From: Rickettsiales bacterium
GTDB lineage: Bacteria; Pseudomonadota; Alphaproteobacteria; Rickettsiales; UBA3002
Length of the DNA stretch: 10,874 nt
Direction: 5' to 3'
Assembly (NCBI GenBank): GCA_027489915.1
Contig: JAIXZB010000215.1
Location: 1 to 10,874, forward strand
Within the stretch, counting starts at the first letter, position 1; each line of letters begins with the position of its first letter. Shown here in pieces: positions 1 to 8,119 of this stretch. The notes under the pieces were generated by a model, which saw nothing but the letters and a program-made list of their open reading frames with translations, was not told the DNA's origin and made no database searches. A program made the translations under genes and the position numbers.

Positions 1-1492
1 CCAGATCATCAGCGTTTTTAATGCCAAGATGATTGATGGTTTCGCGAATTCGTTCTGGGCGGCCCACCAGAATGGGTTTGCCGTAGCCATTATCGCGCCA
101 ATGCACGGCAGCACGGATAATTTTTTCTTCTTCGCCTTCTGCAAAGATAACGCGCTGTGGGTTTGCGCGTACCACATCGAAGAGGTTTGCCATTGAGTTG
201 GAAGAGGGGTCTAAGCGACCTTGAAGAGTACGTTTATAGGCTGAAAAATCCTTAATGGGGCGTCTTGCAACACCACTATCCATTGCTGCTTGCGCTACAG
301 CCACGGGAACGGTGGTAATAAGGCGAGGGTCAAATGGGGTTGGTATAATGTAGTTAATACCGTATTTCATTTCACGTCCTGCATAGGCAGACATTACTTC
401 TTCTGGTACTTCATCGCGCGCAAGCTGTGCAATGGCTTCAGCTGCGGCAATCTTCATTGCTTCGTTAATTTCACTGGCGCGTACATCCAAAGCACCACGG
501 AAAATGTAGGGGAAGCCCATTACGTTATTGACCTGGTTGCTATAGTCCGAGCGTCCTGTCGCAATAATTGCATCTTTGCGTACTTCACGCACTTCTTCAG
601 GCATGATTTCGGGTACAGGGTTCGCCATTGCAAAAATAATAGGTGATTTTGCCATGCTCTTGACCATTTCTTTGGTAACAGCTCCGGCAGAAGATAGGCC
701 AAGGAATACATCTGCACCTTCGAGCGCTTCGCTTAGTGTACGACGCTTGGTTTTTACTGCATGTGCAGATTTCCATTGGTTCATCGCTTCTTGGCGGCCT
801 TCGTAAATCACGCCTGTGCGGTCACACAAAAGAACGTTTTCGTGCTTAACACCCATGCTCTTGATAAGTTCAATACAGGCAATGCCCGCAGAGCCAGCGC
901 CATTTGCAACTACTTTCAGATCTTTAAAATCACGCCCAGTAATATGTGCTGCGTTGATTAACCCTGCAGCGGTGATGATAGCGGTTCCGTGCTGATCATC
1001 ATGGAACACAGGAATATCGCATAATTCTTTAAGGCGTTGCTCGATGATAAAGCAATCAGGTGCGCCGAAATCTTCTAGATTGATACCGCCAAAGGTTGGC
1101 GAAATGAGCTTGATAGCACTTACAATTGCGTCAATATCCGTCGAATCAATTTCGATGTCGATAGAATCTATATCTGCAAAGCGTTTGAATAAAATGGCTT
1201 TGCCTTCCATCACAGGCTTGCTTGCAAGGGCGCCAAGGTTGCCAAGCCCAAGTACAGCAGTGCCGTTACTTATTACAGCAACAAGGTTACCTTTTGCTGT
1301 GTAGTCATAGGCGGTATTGGGGTCTTCGTGTATTTTAATGCAAGGAACAGCAACGCCTGGTGAATATCCGAGTGCTAAATCGCGTTGTGTAATGAGTGGC
1401 TTTGTGGGGAGAATAGAAATTTTACCAGGCTGGCCTTGCGAGTGATAGGCGAGTGCTTCTTCATCGGTAATTTTCATATTTTCACTGGTCAT
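1..1492 (-). CDS. maeB: MaeB-type malic enzyme, 3' end cut by window edge
   Basis: Oxidative decarboxylation of malate to pyruvate with NAD(P)+ in the cytoplasm, linking the TCA cycle to pyruvate. The minus strand reads 497 open codons from ATG at 1492 to the left edge. Visible in order: SPGVAVPC (residues 44-51), SNGTAVLGLGNLG (75-87), DIDSIDIEID (107-116), the metal-site region LEDFGAPDCF (139-148), FHDDQHGTA (163-171), the dinucleotide-binding NGAGSAGIAC (197-206) and ANPVPEI (290-296). From about residue 435 a second domain begins (RVIFAEGEEEKIIRAA, 447-462), which is the start of the phosphotransacetylase-like half of the long MaeB class. That class is usually about 760 residues, so roughly 260 are missing. 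The start is supported by AAGGA 7 nt upstream (complement of 1500-1504). It is divergent from mutS. The choice between NADP and NAD cannot be made by eye. Confidence 0.95.
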   Translation of the reverse strand, partial: MTSENMKITDEEALAYHSQGQPGKISILPTKPLITQRDLALGYSPGVAVPCIKIHEDPNTAYDYTAKGNLVAVISNGTAVLGLGNLGALASKPVMEGKAILFKRFADIDSIDIEIDSTDIDAIVSAIKLISPTFGGINLEDFGAPDCFIIEQRLKELCDIPVFHDDQHGTAIITAAGLINAAHITGRDFKDLKVVANGAGSAGIACIELIKSMGVKHENVLLCDRTGVIYEGRQEAMNQWKSAHAVKTKRRTLSEALEGADVFLGLSSAGAVTKEMVKSMAKSPIIFAMANPVPEIMPEEVREVRKDAIIATGRSDYSNQVNNVMGFPYIFRGALDVRASEINEAMKIAAAEAIAQLARDEVPEEVMSAYAGREMKYGINYIIPTPFDPRLITTVPVAVAQAAMDSGVARRPIKDFSAYKRTLQGRLDPSSNSMANLFDVVRANPQRVIFAEGEEEKIIRAAVHWRDNGYGKPILVGRPERIRETINHLGIKNADDL

Positions 1493-1545
1493 CGTACTGT
1501 CCTTGGGCTACGCAAATAGTATTAAACAAAAGCCCGCGCAGCATA

Positions 1546-4200
1546 ATGATTCCTAATCAAAACGAAAGCACGAATTCACGTTGCGATGCAGCAAGTGACG
1601 TTGCGAGCGCAACGCCAGCTATGCAGCAGTATCTCTCGCTTAAAAGCGAACATCCCGATGCGCTGCTCTTTTACCGCATGGGTGATTTTTATGAATTATT
1701 TTTTGATGATGCGATAAAAGCCTCGTCCATTCTTGATATTGCTCTCACCAAGCGCGGTAAGCATGGAGGGCAGGATATTCCCATGTGCGGTGTTCCCGTG
1801 CATGCATCTGAATCCTATCTGAATCGTTTAATTGCCAGCGGCCAGCGCGTCGCAATATGTGAACAGCTTGAAACCCCAGAAGAGGCCAAAAAGAGAGGTT
1901 ATAAGTCAGTTGTTCAGCGTGGTGTGGTGCGTATCGTCACCTCAGGAACCATTACAGAAGAATCGTTATTGCCTGCGCACAGTTCCAGCTATCTCTCGGC
2001 GCTGCACATAAAATCTGGACATGGATCGCTTGGCTGGTTGGATGTTTCCACGGGGGAATTTTCTGTGTGCGATGTTACAGATGTAACGCTACAAGCCGTT
2101 TTATCGCGTATCAATCCTCAAGAATTACTGGTGAGTGAATCGCTACACACGATGCTTAAAGCCTATCCCTGGTTTTCTGAATATGAATCGAGAACAACGC
2201 TTCGTAGTGATGCTTTGTTTGATAATCGTAAGGGCATAGCGGCATTAACGCAGTATTTTGACGTCATGTTTCATGATGCATTCGGAGAACTATCGCCGCA
2301 TGATTTAAGTGTTGCGGGTGCGCTTATTGGATATCTCAAGCAAACACAGCTTCAATCTTCTGTTAGGCTAGATGCTCCGCGTAAAGAACAGCCTTCTGAT
2401 TCTATGCGTATTGATGCCCCAACGCGCCGTAGCTTGGAGCTTACCCGTACGCTTCAGGGGGAACGCAAGGGCAGTTTATTATCCGCTATTGATCGTACCG
2501 TAACGGCTGCAGGTGCGCGGCTATTACACACTATGCTTTCAGCGCCATTAGTTAATAAAGACGCCATTATAGAGCGCCAAGACGCAGTAGAGTATTTTGC
2601 CTCGCATGCAGGGGTATCAGATTCTCTTCGCAGTCTACTGCGCGAATGTGCGGATATGGAGCGTGCTGTAAATCGACTACTCATTGGCCGTGGTGGCCCT
2701 CGCGATATGGTAATGGTTCGTGGCACACTGCGTGCTATCATAGATATTCAGCAGGTACTGCGAGATGCTGCCGAGAAACAACAATTTCCTGCGCTTATGG
2801 CGAACTCTGTTAGTTCTCTTGAGGGATTCAGCGAGTTTGAACTTCAGTTGAGTAATGGCTTAATGCAGGAAGTTCCCATGCTTGCCCGTGATGGGGGTTT
2901 TATAGCAGATGGCTATCGTGCGGATTTGGATGAATGGCGCCAGTTATCGAAGGAATCTAAGCGCATTCTGATGGTGCTGGAACAGCGCCTAAAGCAGGAA
3001 ACCGATATTTCATCGCTTAAAATCAAATTCAATAATGTGCTTGGTTATTTTATTGAGATTACGAGTGTTCATGAAAAAAAGGTGCCTAACTCTTTTATCC
3101 ATCGGCAGACGATGTCGGGTGCCATGCGTTATTCCACGCCAGAGCTCATTGATATTGCGCAGCGCATAGATCAGGCGGCCGATAAAGCTCTTAAGCTCGA
3201 GCTTGAGGTATATGAGCAATTGTTATCTCTATTTTCTAAACATTCCATGCGTTTGATTACAGCAGCGCGTGCACTCGCGCTTATCGATGTTTTTCTTGGT
3301 TTTGCAGGATTAGCAAAAGAGCAGCAGTATGTTCGGCCTTCTATAATAGATGATAATAGCTTTGTGATAATAGCAGGGCGCCACCCGGTCGTAGAAATGC
3401 AACTGCAAAAACAGGCGCAAGATTTCATGGCGAATGACTGTGTGTTTGAAGATGCCGTACATATGTGGCTTATCACTGGCCCCAATATGGCTGGAAAGAG
3501 CACATTTTTGCGTCAGAACGCACTCATTGTGATTTTAGCACATATGGGGTGTTTTGTTCCTGCCACTGAAGCCCGTATTGGTTTGGTAGATGCCCTGTTC
3601 AGCCGCGTGGGCGCAGCAGATGATTTAGCGCGTGGCCAATCCACCTTCATGGTCGAAATGTTGGAAACAGCTGCCATACTTCATCAGGCTACCAAGAATT
3701 CATTCGTTATTCTGGATGAAATAGGACGCGGAACAGCAACATTTGATGGGCTTTCGATTGCATGGGCCGTGGTTGAGCATTTGCATGATGTGACTCAATG
3801 CCGTACGCTATTTGCTACACATTATCATGAGATAACAGCGCTATCTGAAACTAAGCGTGGCATAGAATGTTACCACAACCGCGTGCAGGAATATAAAGAT
3901 ACTATCGTTTTCATGCATAATATAGCCAAAGGACAAGCCGATAGATCGTATGGTGTGCACGTAGCAAAACTTGCTGGGTTGCCTGCAAGTGTTACGCAAC
4001 GTGCAGGGCAATTACTCAAGCAATTTGAAGCGCAGCGTGGTGCGCTAATGACTTCTCAGGCTTCACTTCCTTTATTTGAAAAGGTGGAGCAATCATTGTC
4101 ACCGCTTGAAGAGGCGCTAAAGGCGTTAAATCCTGATGAATTATCGCCTAAAGAAGCCTTAGATGCGTTATATGCCCTTAAAAATTGTGTTGATTCATAA
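1546..4200 (+). CDS. mutS: DNA mismatch repair protein MutS
   Basis: Recognises mismatches and small loops in new DNA and recruits MutL, using ATP. The length of 884 residues is slightly above the E. coli protein. The mismatch-contacting Phe-x-Glu motif is F48-Y-E50 within YRMGDFYELF. The core domain opens near residue 287 (MRIDAPTRRSLEL, then TLQGERKGSLLSAIDRT). The ABC-type ATPase has Walker A GPNMAGKST (645-653), Walker B ending D724-E725, signature-region GRGTATFDG (727-735) and the H-loop histidine H759 in FATHYHEI. QASLPLF (838-844) fits a beta-clamp-binding motif, and the extreme C-terminus (LNPDELSPKEALDALYALK) matches the usual MutS tail. No clear ribosome binding site precedes ATG 1546. 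A second in-frame Met (M26) lies just before the conserved QQYL, so the first 25 residues are less certain. Confidence 0.98.
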   Translation: MIPNQNESTNSRCDAASDVASATPAMQQYLSLKSEHPDALLFYRMGDFYELFFDDAIKASSILDIALTKRGKHGGQDIPMCGVPVHASESYLNRLIASGQRVAICEQLETPEEAKKRGYKSVVQRGVVRIVTSGTITEESLLPAHSSSYLSALHIKSGHGSLGWLDVSTGEFSVCDVTDVTLQAVLSRINPQELLVSESLHTMLKAYPWFSEYESRTTLRSDALFDNRKGIAALTQYFDVMFHDAFGELSPHDLSVAGALIGYLKQTQLQSSVRLDAPRKEQPSDSMRIDAPTRRSLELTRTLQGERKGSLLSAIDRTVTAAGARLLHTMLSAPLVNKDAIIERQDAVEYFASHAGVSDSLRSLLRECADMERAVNRLLIGRGGPRDMVMVRGTLRAIIDIQQVLRDAAEKQQFPALMANSVSSLEGFSEFELQLSNGLMQEVPMLARDGGFIADGYRADLDEWRQLSKESKRILMVLEQRLKQETDISSLKIKFNNVLGYFIEITSVHEKKVPNSFIHRQTMSGAMRYSTPELIDIAQRIDQAADKALKLELEVYEQLLSLFSKHSMRLITAARALALIDVFLGFAGLAKEQQYVRPSIIDDNSFVIIAGRHPVVEMQLQKQAQDFMANDCVFEDAVHMWLITGPNMAGKSTFLRQNALIVILAHMGCFVPATEARIGLVDALFSRVGAADDLARGQSTFMVEMLETAAILHQATKNSFVILDEIGRGTATFDGLSIAWAVVEHLHDVTQCRTLFATHYHEITALSETKRGIECYHNRVQEYKDTIVFMHNIAKGQADRSYGVHVAKLAGLPASVTQRAGQLLKQFEAQRGALMTSQASLPLFEKVEQSLSPLEEALKALNPDELSPKEALDALYALKNCVDS

Positions 4201-4232
4201 AAACTTAACATTGGCTGTGTAATGCTACACGT

Positions 4233-5627
4233 ATGCATACACCCCCATATGTGATATCCGTTCAAGATGCTAAAAAGTCAGAGCTGGCTTATAGGGTTAA
4301 GCTAGAAACAGGTGCGAGCTACATTTTTTCTCTCAAGCGTAACCGAATTCAGATTGATCCTAAAGAAGGCTGGTATGACATAGTTCCAGAAGAAGCGCGT
4401 CTTGAAGTTTTCAATTACATGCTTGCTGCCTACAGAAATCGCTCGCACGTGGAAGGAATTAAAACTGCCGCGATCGGTGTTACTGAACATGGTGAAATTT
4501 TTATTGGCTGCAATTCCGAAAATAGAGGTAGTAACAAATATTCCAAAGATTGCGCAGAGCAAAATATGATTCATGCGTTCAGGCATGCGCACAAAGTTGA
4601 TCAAAATCAGAAGTTGAAATCTGTGTATGTGATGGGTGGGCGTAATGATGGCAAACCGTCCATAATATGCCCGTGCGGAAATTGTACAGATACACTTTTG
4701 AGTGAAATGGTTGGAGAGCAGGCATCTGTTATTGTGCTACCTGTAAGAAAGGATGCTAATCTAGTTCGATTAGACAAGGGTTCCGCTAAGTTCTTTGATG
4801 TTCCTGATGGGCAGGGTTGGAAGACAACGCTTGGCCAACTAGCGCCACATCAATATGTGCAGCTTGCCAAGGAGGCTAAAATATACGCTGACACTGCATT
4901 TGACGAACTTGTAGCCCACATGCCATATTCTCCCAAGCTTGAAGTAATGCCGCATTTGCGAAAGCATATTCATACTGAAGACTCCATAACGGCAAAACCA
5001 ATTTTAACGCTCAAAGAAATAATGGCTTCGAGAGATAGTGCGGCACTTTCGCGTTATATGCAGAGTCGTATATACGAGGCGTTGTCTAACCGTTTGTTAG
5101 TGGATTCAGAATTCGTAAGCGCTGAAACTCTATCTGAAAAGCGCGCTTACATCAAAAAGCACATTACTAGTGTTCAGGTTTCTATTGCTAAGCTTGCCAA
5201 TGGTGATTTCCACGAGTCCATAGTCGTGGATTCTTCATTTCCAGATGATAGAGCAAGTCCCACCGCTTTGTCGCTCGCTGTATTTCAGAATCAATTATCT
5301 TACTCACCTGTAACTGATGTCTGGTCGATGGACTTGCGGCCTAACATGATTGAATCTGGTCGGGTTATTACTCCTAGTAAAGATAGCATTGAACGAGCGT
5401 TAAAGCGCGGTGGAAGGCAGCCCAATGTTCAAGTGCATATTATCCCGTTTGTTAAATTGTCATTGAAAAGCAATCAGATGGATGGACTTATTTCCAGCTT
5501 CGAGGCATCAGATCTCTATCCAGGATATTTTTTAGGTAGCAAGCAATCTCATCGTGTTGATGATATTGTGCATGAGGGTAGGGCTGGATCCCAAGATGTG
5601 AGCAAAGCTATTCCAGTACGTTCTTAG
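4233..5627 (+). CDS. Two-domain cytidine deaminase-like protein
   Basis: A zinc-dependent deaminase-fold protein of 464 residues. Domain 1 (about 58-212) has the nucleoside-binding GCNSEN (N94, E96), the active site C107-A-E109 and the zinc motif P147-C148-G-N-C151. It ends in TLGQLAPHQY (199-208), like the TLxELLPxAF end of cytidine deaminases. This is the Cys-ligand version typical of Bacillus Cdd. A later segment (about 311-406) seems to repeat the pattern with the key residues gone: T344-A-L346 in place of CAE, and TPSKDS (380-385) in place of CPCGNC. E. coli Cdd also pairs an active N-terminal with an inactive C-terminal domain, but is only 294 residues. Here there is an extra N-terminal stretch (1-57), a long linker (213-310, containing HMPYS at 229-233) and a tail. 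Deamination of (deoxy)cytidine is inferred; another substrate is possible. It starts 32 bp after mutS. ATG 4233 is the only start before an in-frame stop at 4206, and no Shine-Dalgarno is seen. Confidence 0.82.
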   Translation: MHTPPYVISVQDAKKSELAYRVKLETGASYIFSLKRNRIQIDPKEGWYDIVPEEARLEVFNYMLAAYRNRSHVEGIKTAAIGVTEHGEIFIGCNSENRGSNKYSKDCAEQNMIHAFRHAHKVDQNQKLKSVYVMGGRNDGKPSIICPCGNCTDTLLSEMVGEQASVIVLPVRKDANLVRLDKGSAKFFDVPDGQGWKTTLGQLAPHQYVQLAKEAKIYADTAFDELVAHMPYSPKLEVMPHLRKHIHTEDSITAKPILTLKEIMASRDSAALSRYMQSRIYEALSNRLLVDSEFVSAETLSEKRAYIKKHITSVQVSIAKLANGDFHESIVVDSSFPDDRASPTALSLAVFQNQLSYSPVTDVWSMDLRPNMIESGRVITPSKDSIERALKRGGRQPNVQVHIIPFVKLSLKSNQMDGLISSFEASDLYPGYFLGSKQSHRVDDIVHEGRAGSQDVSKAIPVRS

Positions 5628-5629
5628 TG

Positions 5630-5661
5630 TTTTGCGCATAATTTGCTGGTAAAGCGCAAAA
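5630..5661. repeat. 8-bp perfect inverted repeat between deaminase gene and rpmF
   Basis: TTTTGCGC at 5630-5637 is exactly complementary to GCGCAAAA at 5654-5661, with 16 nt between the arms. It begins 2 nt after the deaminase stop codon. No T tract follows the right arm in either direction, so it does not look like an intrinsic terminator. It lies just upstream of the best -10-like element for rpmF, so an operator or an mRNA 3'-end hairpin are the possible roles. The repeat is seen directly; any function is inferred. Confidence 0.6.
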
Positions 5662-5674
5662 AGGCTTGTATAGT
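5643..5674 (+). promoter_or_regulatory. Candidate promoter for rpmF-plsX-fabH (weak)
   Basis: TATAGT at 5669-5674 is a reasonable -10 hexamer 68 bp before the rpmF start. The only -35-like sequence is TTGCTG at 5643-5648, 20 nt upstream, which is longer than the usual 16-18. A second AT-rich hexamer TATAGA lies at 5709-5714. A promoter is expected here because rpmF usually leads the plsX-fabH unit, but the exact site is uncertain. Confidence 0.3.
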
Positions 5675-5741
5675 ACGCCCCTTCATGGAGTAAATCGCGT
5701 GAAAACGCTATAGAATTCCGTAGCTTAGAAGGATAAATAAC

Positions 5742-5924
5742 ATGGCTGTACCTAAGAGAAAAACATCGCCTTCGCGTCGTGGCATGCGTCGTTCGCACGA
5801 AGCGCTTTCAAAAACAAACGTGGTGGAAGATAAAACCACGGGTGAACTGAAGCGTCCTCATCACGTTTCGGCGGATGGCTATTACAATGGCCGTCAGGTG
5901 ACAAAAACTAAAGTTAATCGCTAA
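5742..5924 (+). CDS. rpmF: Large ribosomal subunit protein bL32
   Basis: A small basic protein of the 50S subunit. The 60-residue product starts MAVPKRKTSPSRRGMRRSH, the standard L32 N-terminus, and continues with HVSADGYYNGRQV near the C-terminus. Length fits the family (57-60). The family's zinc-binding cysteines, found in some bacteria, are absent, as is common in proteobacteria. ATG 5742 is preceded by a good Shine-Dalgarno AGAAGGA at 5727-5733, 8 nt away. It heads the plsX-fabH operon, the gap to plsX being 15 bp. The arrangement couples ribosome and membrane lipid synthesis, as in many proteobacteria. Confidence 0.98.
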   Translation: MAVPKRKTSPSRRGMRRSHEALSKTNVVEDKTTGELKRPHHVSADGYYNGRQVTKTKVNR

Positions 5925-5939
5925 GATTGTGAGTTTAGC

Positions 5940-7022
5940 GTGGCGCTAAGCACACCTTTGGCGCTGGATGCGATGGGGGGCGATAAAGCTCCCCACAGCG
6001 TCGTGCATGGTGCGCGCATAGCGCTCAAATATTTTCCGGATTTACGTTATAAGTTCTTTGGTGATGAGAAAGTCATTGCCCCGCTTGTTGCCAAGTACAA
6101 ACTCGATTCTATATCAAGTATTGTTCATACTGAATCGGTTATTAAATCCGATGACAAGCCTTCTGTAGCGCTGCGTCAGGGAAAGAACTCCAGTATGCGT
6201 CTAGCTATTGATGCTGTGGCATCTGGCACATGTTGCGCCATGGTTTCGGCGGGCAATACTGGCGCGCTTATGGCAACCGCTAAATTTGTTTTCAAAACAC
6301 TCGCAGGTATTTACCGTCCAGCCATTACGGCCACCATGCCTGCGCGCAATGGTAATGTAGTTTTGCTTGATATGGGAGCGAACATCGATTGTACTTCCGA
6401 TTATCTGGTTCAATTCGCGATGATGGGCGATGCGTATGCTCGTGCTCTTCTAGGTATTGAGAAGCCTAAAATTGGCCTTTTGAATGTTGGATCAGAAGAT
6501 ATGAAGGGCCATGACGAGGTGAAAGAAGCGCATCGCATCCTTAAATCCGAGCATTCCCCAGTGCACTATTATGGTTTCGTTGAGGGAAATGATATTCTTG
6601 ATGGCACTGTCGATGTCGTGGTGACGGATGGTTTCACTGGCAATATTGCACTCAAAACTGCTGAAGGTGCATCGCGCCTATTATATTCAGTTCTCAAGGG
6701 GGCGATTGAAAAATCGTTTCTAGCTAAAATTGGTTATTTGTTTGCCAAGCCTGCGATAAAAATGGCGATGAAGGCCTATGATCCACGTCGTCACAACGGC
6801 GCTATTTTGCTGGGTCTAAACGGAATTGCCGTAAAAAGCCATGGCGGTGCGGATGCAAAAGCGTTCGCCAACGCCATTAAGGTCGCCGCGACGTTAGTTG
6901 AGAAAAATGTCAATCAGCGCATCATGGATGAGTTAAGCCGTAGTGGCCTCACAAATGCCGAATCTTTTCCAAGCTCCGCTTCTGATTTTGAACCCCCCGT
7001 ACTTTTGGAATCCTACGCATAA
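5940..7022 (+). CDS. plsX: Phosphate acyltransferase PlsX
   Basis: Converts acyl-ACP and phosphate to acyl-phosphate, the donor used by membrane-bound PlsY for the first acylation of glycerol-3-phosphate. PlsX is a peripheral membrane enzyme. The 360-residue product carries the family landmarks: LALDAMGGDKAP (7-18), MVSAGNTGALMA (101-112), LLDMGANIDC (142-151), GLLNVGSEDMKGHD (179-192), FVEGNDIL (213-220) and VVVTDGFTGNIALK (226-239). The start must be GTG 5940: it is the only start codon between the in-frame rpmF stop (5922-5924) and the conserved N-terminus. There is no strong Shine-Dalgarno, so translation may be coupled to rpmF 15 bp upstream. Its stop overlaps the fabH start by one base. 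Confidence 0.97.
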   Translation: MALSTPLALDAMGGDKAPHSVVHGARIALKYFPDLRYKFFGDEKVIAPLVAKYKLDSISSIVHTESVIKSDDKPSVALRQGKNSSMRLAIDAVASGTCCAMVSAGNTGALMATAKFVFKTLAGIYRPAITATMPARNGNVVLLDMGANIDCTSDYLVQFAMMGDAYARALLGIEKPKIGLLNVGSEDMKGHDEVKEAHRILKSEHSPVHYYGFVEGNDILDGTVDVVVTDGFTGNIALKTAEGASRLLYSVLKGAIEKSFLAKIGYLFAKPAIKMAMKAYDPRRHNGAILLGLNGIAVKSHGGADAKAFANAIKVAATLVEKNVNQRIMDELSRSGLTNAESFPSSASDFEPPVLLESYA

Positions 7023-7993
7023 TGACACTCTCTTCTGTTATCACTGGTGTGGGAAGTTATTTGCCTTCCCGCGTTGTTACAAATCAAGATTTATCGGATA
7101 CACTTGATACCAACGATGCATGGATACGTGAGCGCACAGGCATAGAAAAACGCCATATCGTTGCCGAAGGTGAATGTACTTCGCACATGGCCGTTTACGC
7201 TGCACGTGCAGCTTTTTCTGATGTAGTTATTAAAGTGCAAGATACCGTGGGTGTAGTGGTTGCGACTTCTACCCCCGATTTCACCATGCCATCCGTAGCA
7301 ACTATGGTACAGCACCAGCTTGGCCTGAATGCAGGCCCAGCGCTGGATGTTGAGGCGGCTTGTACTGGGTTTGTATACGCGCTTTCTGTTGCACATGGCT
7401 GGCTAGCTTCAGGCATTGCACAGCATGTAATTGTTATAGGCGCAGAATCCATGTCACGCATTGTTGATTGGACAGATCGCGGCACATGCATTTTATTTGG
7501 CGATGGAGCGGGAGCCGTCGTTTTAAGTGCGCTTTCTGATACCGAATCACAGGGTAGGGGAATAAAGTCTTTTGCCTTGAAAGCGCAAGGTGAGTTCGGC
7601 CCGTTGCTTGGAACATCAGGCGGAATTTCCCAAAGCCAAACGGCTGGTGTTTTGTTTATGCAAGGGCAGGAAGTGTTTCGTCATGGCGTTGAGAAAATGT
7701 CATCTGCTACCCTTGAGGCATTAGAGCGTGCATCCATTTCACTCTCCGATGTGGATTGGGTTGTGCCTCATCAGGCCAATGCGCGCATGATTCAATCTAT
7801 TGCTAAAAAACTATCCATTGATGAAGCGCGCATGGTCGTTGCGGTAACTCAACATGCAAATACTTCGGCGGCTTCTATTCCCCTAGCGTTAGCATTGGCA
7901 TGGGAGGATGGCCGCATCAAGAAAGGCAATACCGTGGTTATGCCTGCACTGGGTGCAGGGCTTACCTGGGGCTGCTGTGTGGTGGTTTGGTAG
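7022..7993 (+). CDS. fabH: Beta-ketoacyl-ACP synthase III
   Basis: Condenses acetyl-CoA with malonyl-ACP to make acetoacetyl-ACP, the first step of type II fatty acid synthesis in the cytoplasm. The 323-residue length is standard. The catalytic triad is visible: C114 in EAACTGFVYAL, H250 in VVPHQANARMI and N280 in QHANTSAASIPLAL. Other landmarks are GVGSYLPSRVVTN (9-21), DAWIRERTGI (32-41), FGDGAGAVVL (159-168) and the C-terminal GAGLTWG (311-317). ATG 7022 overlaps the plsX stop as TAATG, which suggests translational coupling, since no good Shine-Dalgarno precedes it. After it comes a 126-bp gap before ihfA with no clear terminator. Confidence 0.98.
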   Translation: MTLSSVITGVGSYLPSRVVTNQDLSDTLDTNDAWIRERTGIEKRHIVAEGECTSHMAVYAARAAFSDVVIKVQDTVGVVVATSTPDFTMPSVATMVQHQLGLNAGPALDVEAACTGFVYALSVAHGWLASGIAQHVIVIGAESMSRIVDWTDRGTCILFGDGAGAVVLSALSDTESQGRGIKSFALKAQGEFGPLLGTSGGISQSQTAGVLFMQGQEVFRHGVEKMSSATLEALERASISLSDVDWVVPHQANARMIQSIAKKLSIDEARMVVAVTQHANTSAASIPLALALAWEDGRIKKGNTVVMPALGAGLTWGCCVVVW

Positions 7994-8092
7994 CTGTTTT
8001 ACGCTGCAACCCTCAATAATTGCTGAATAAATAAGATTACGGCGTTTCACTTGGTGCTGGACGTGGGGGATGTTCTTGTATTAAACTACAGG

Positions 8093-8098
8093 GATAAT
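8093..8098 (+). promoter_or_regulatory. Possible -10 element upstream of ihfA (weak)
   Basis: The 126-bp gap 7994-8119 between fabH and ihfA is the longest non-coding stretch in the window and has room for a separate promoter. GATAAT at 8093-8098 is the best -10-like hexamer, but no convincing -35 sits 16-18 nt upstream; TTGTAT at 8076-8081 is too close. I saw no hairpin with a T tract here, so read-through from fabH is also possible. Confidence 0.2.
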
Positions 8099-8119
8099 GT
8101 TCATTAAAGCGAGGCTGTT

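Noticed and set aside
290..1304. Plus-strand open frames opposite maeB
   Set aside because: They overlap the well-supported minus-strand malic enzyme, have no recognisable motifs and are explained as shadows of it.
1505..1535. Short inverted repeat GGGCT/AGCCC in the maeB-mutS divergent gap
   Set aside because: Only 5 bp arms separated by 21 nt; expected by chance. The gap must hold the promoters of both genes, but no convincing hexamer pair was found.
3171..3503. Minus-strand open frame of 110 codons inside mutS
   Set aside because: Lies opposite the conserved MutS core and ATPase region, with no domain of its own.
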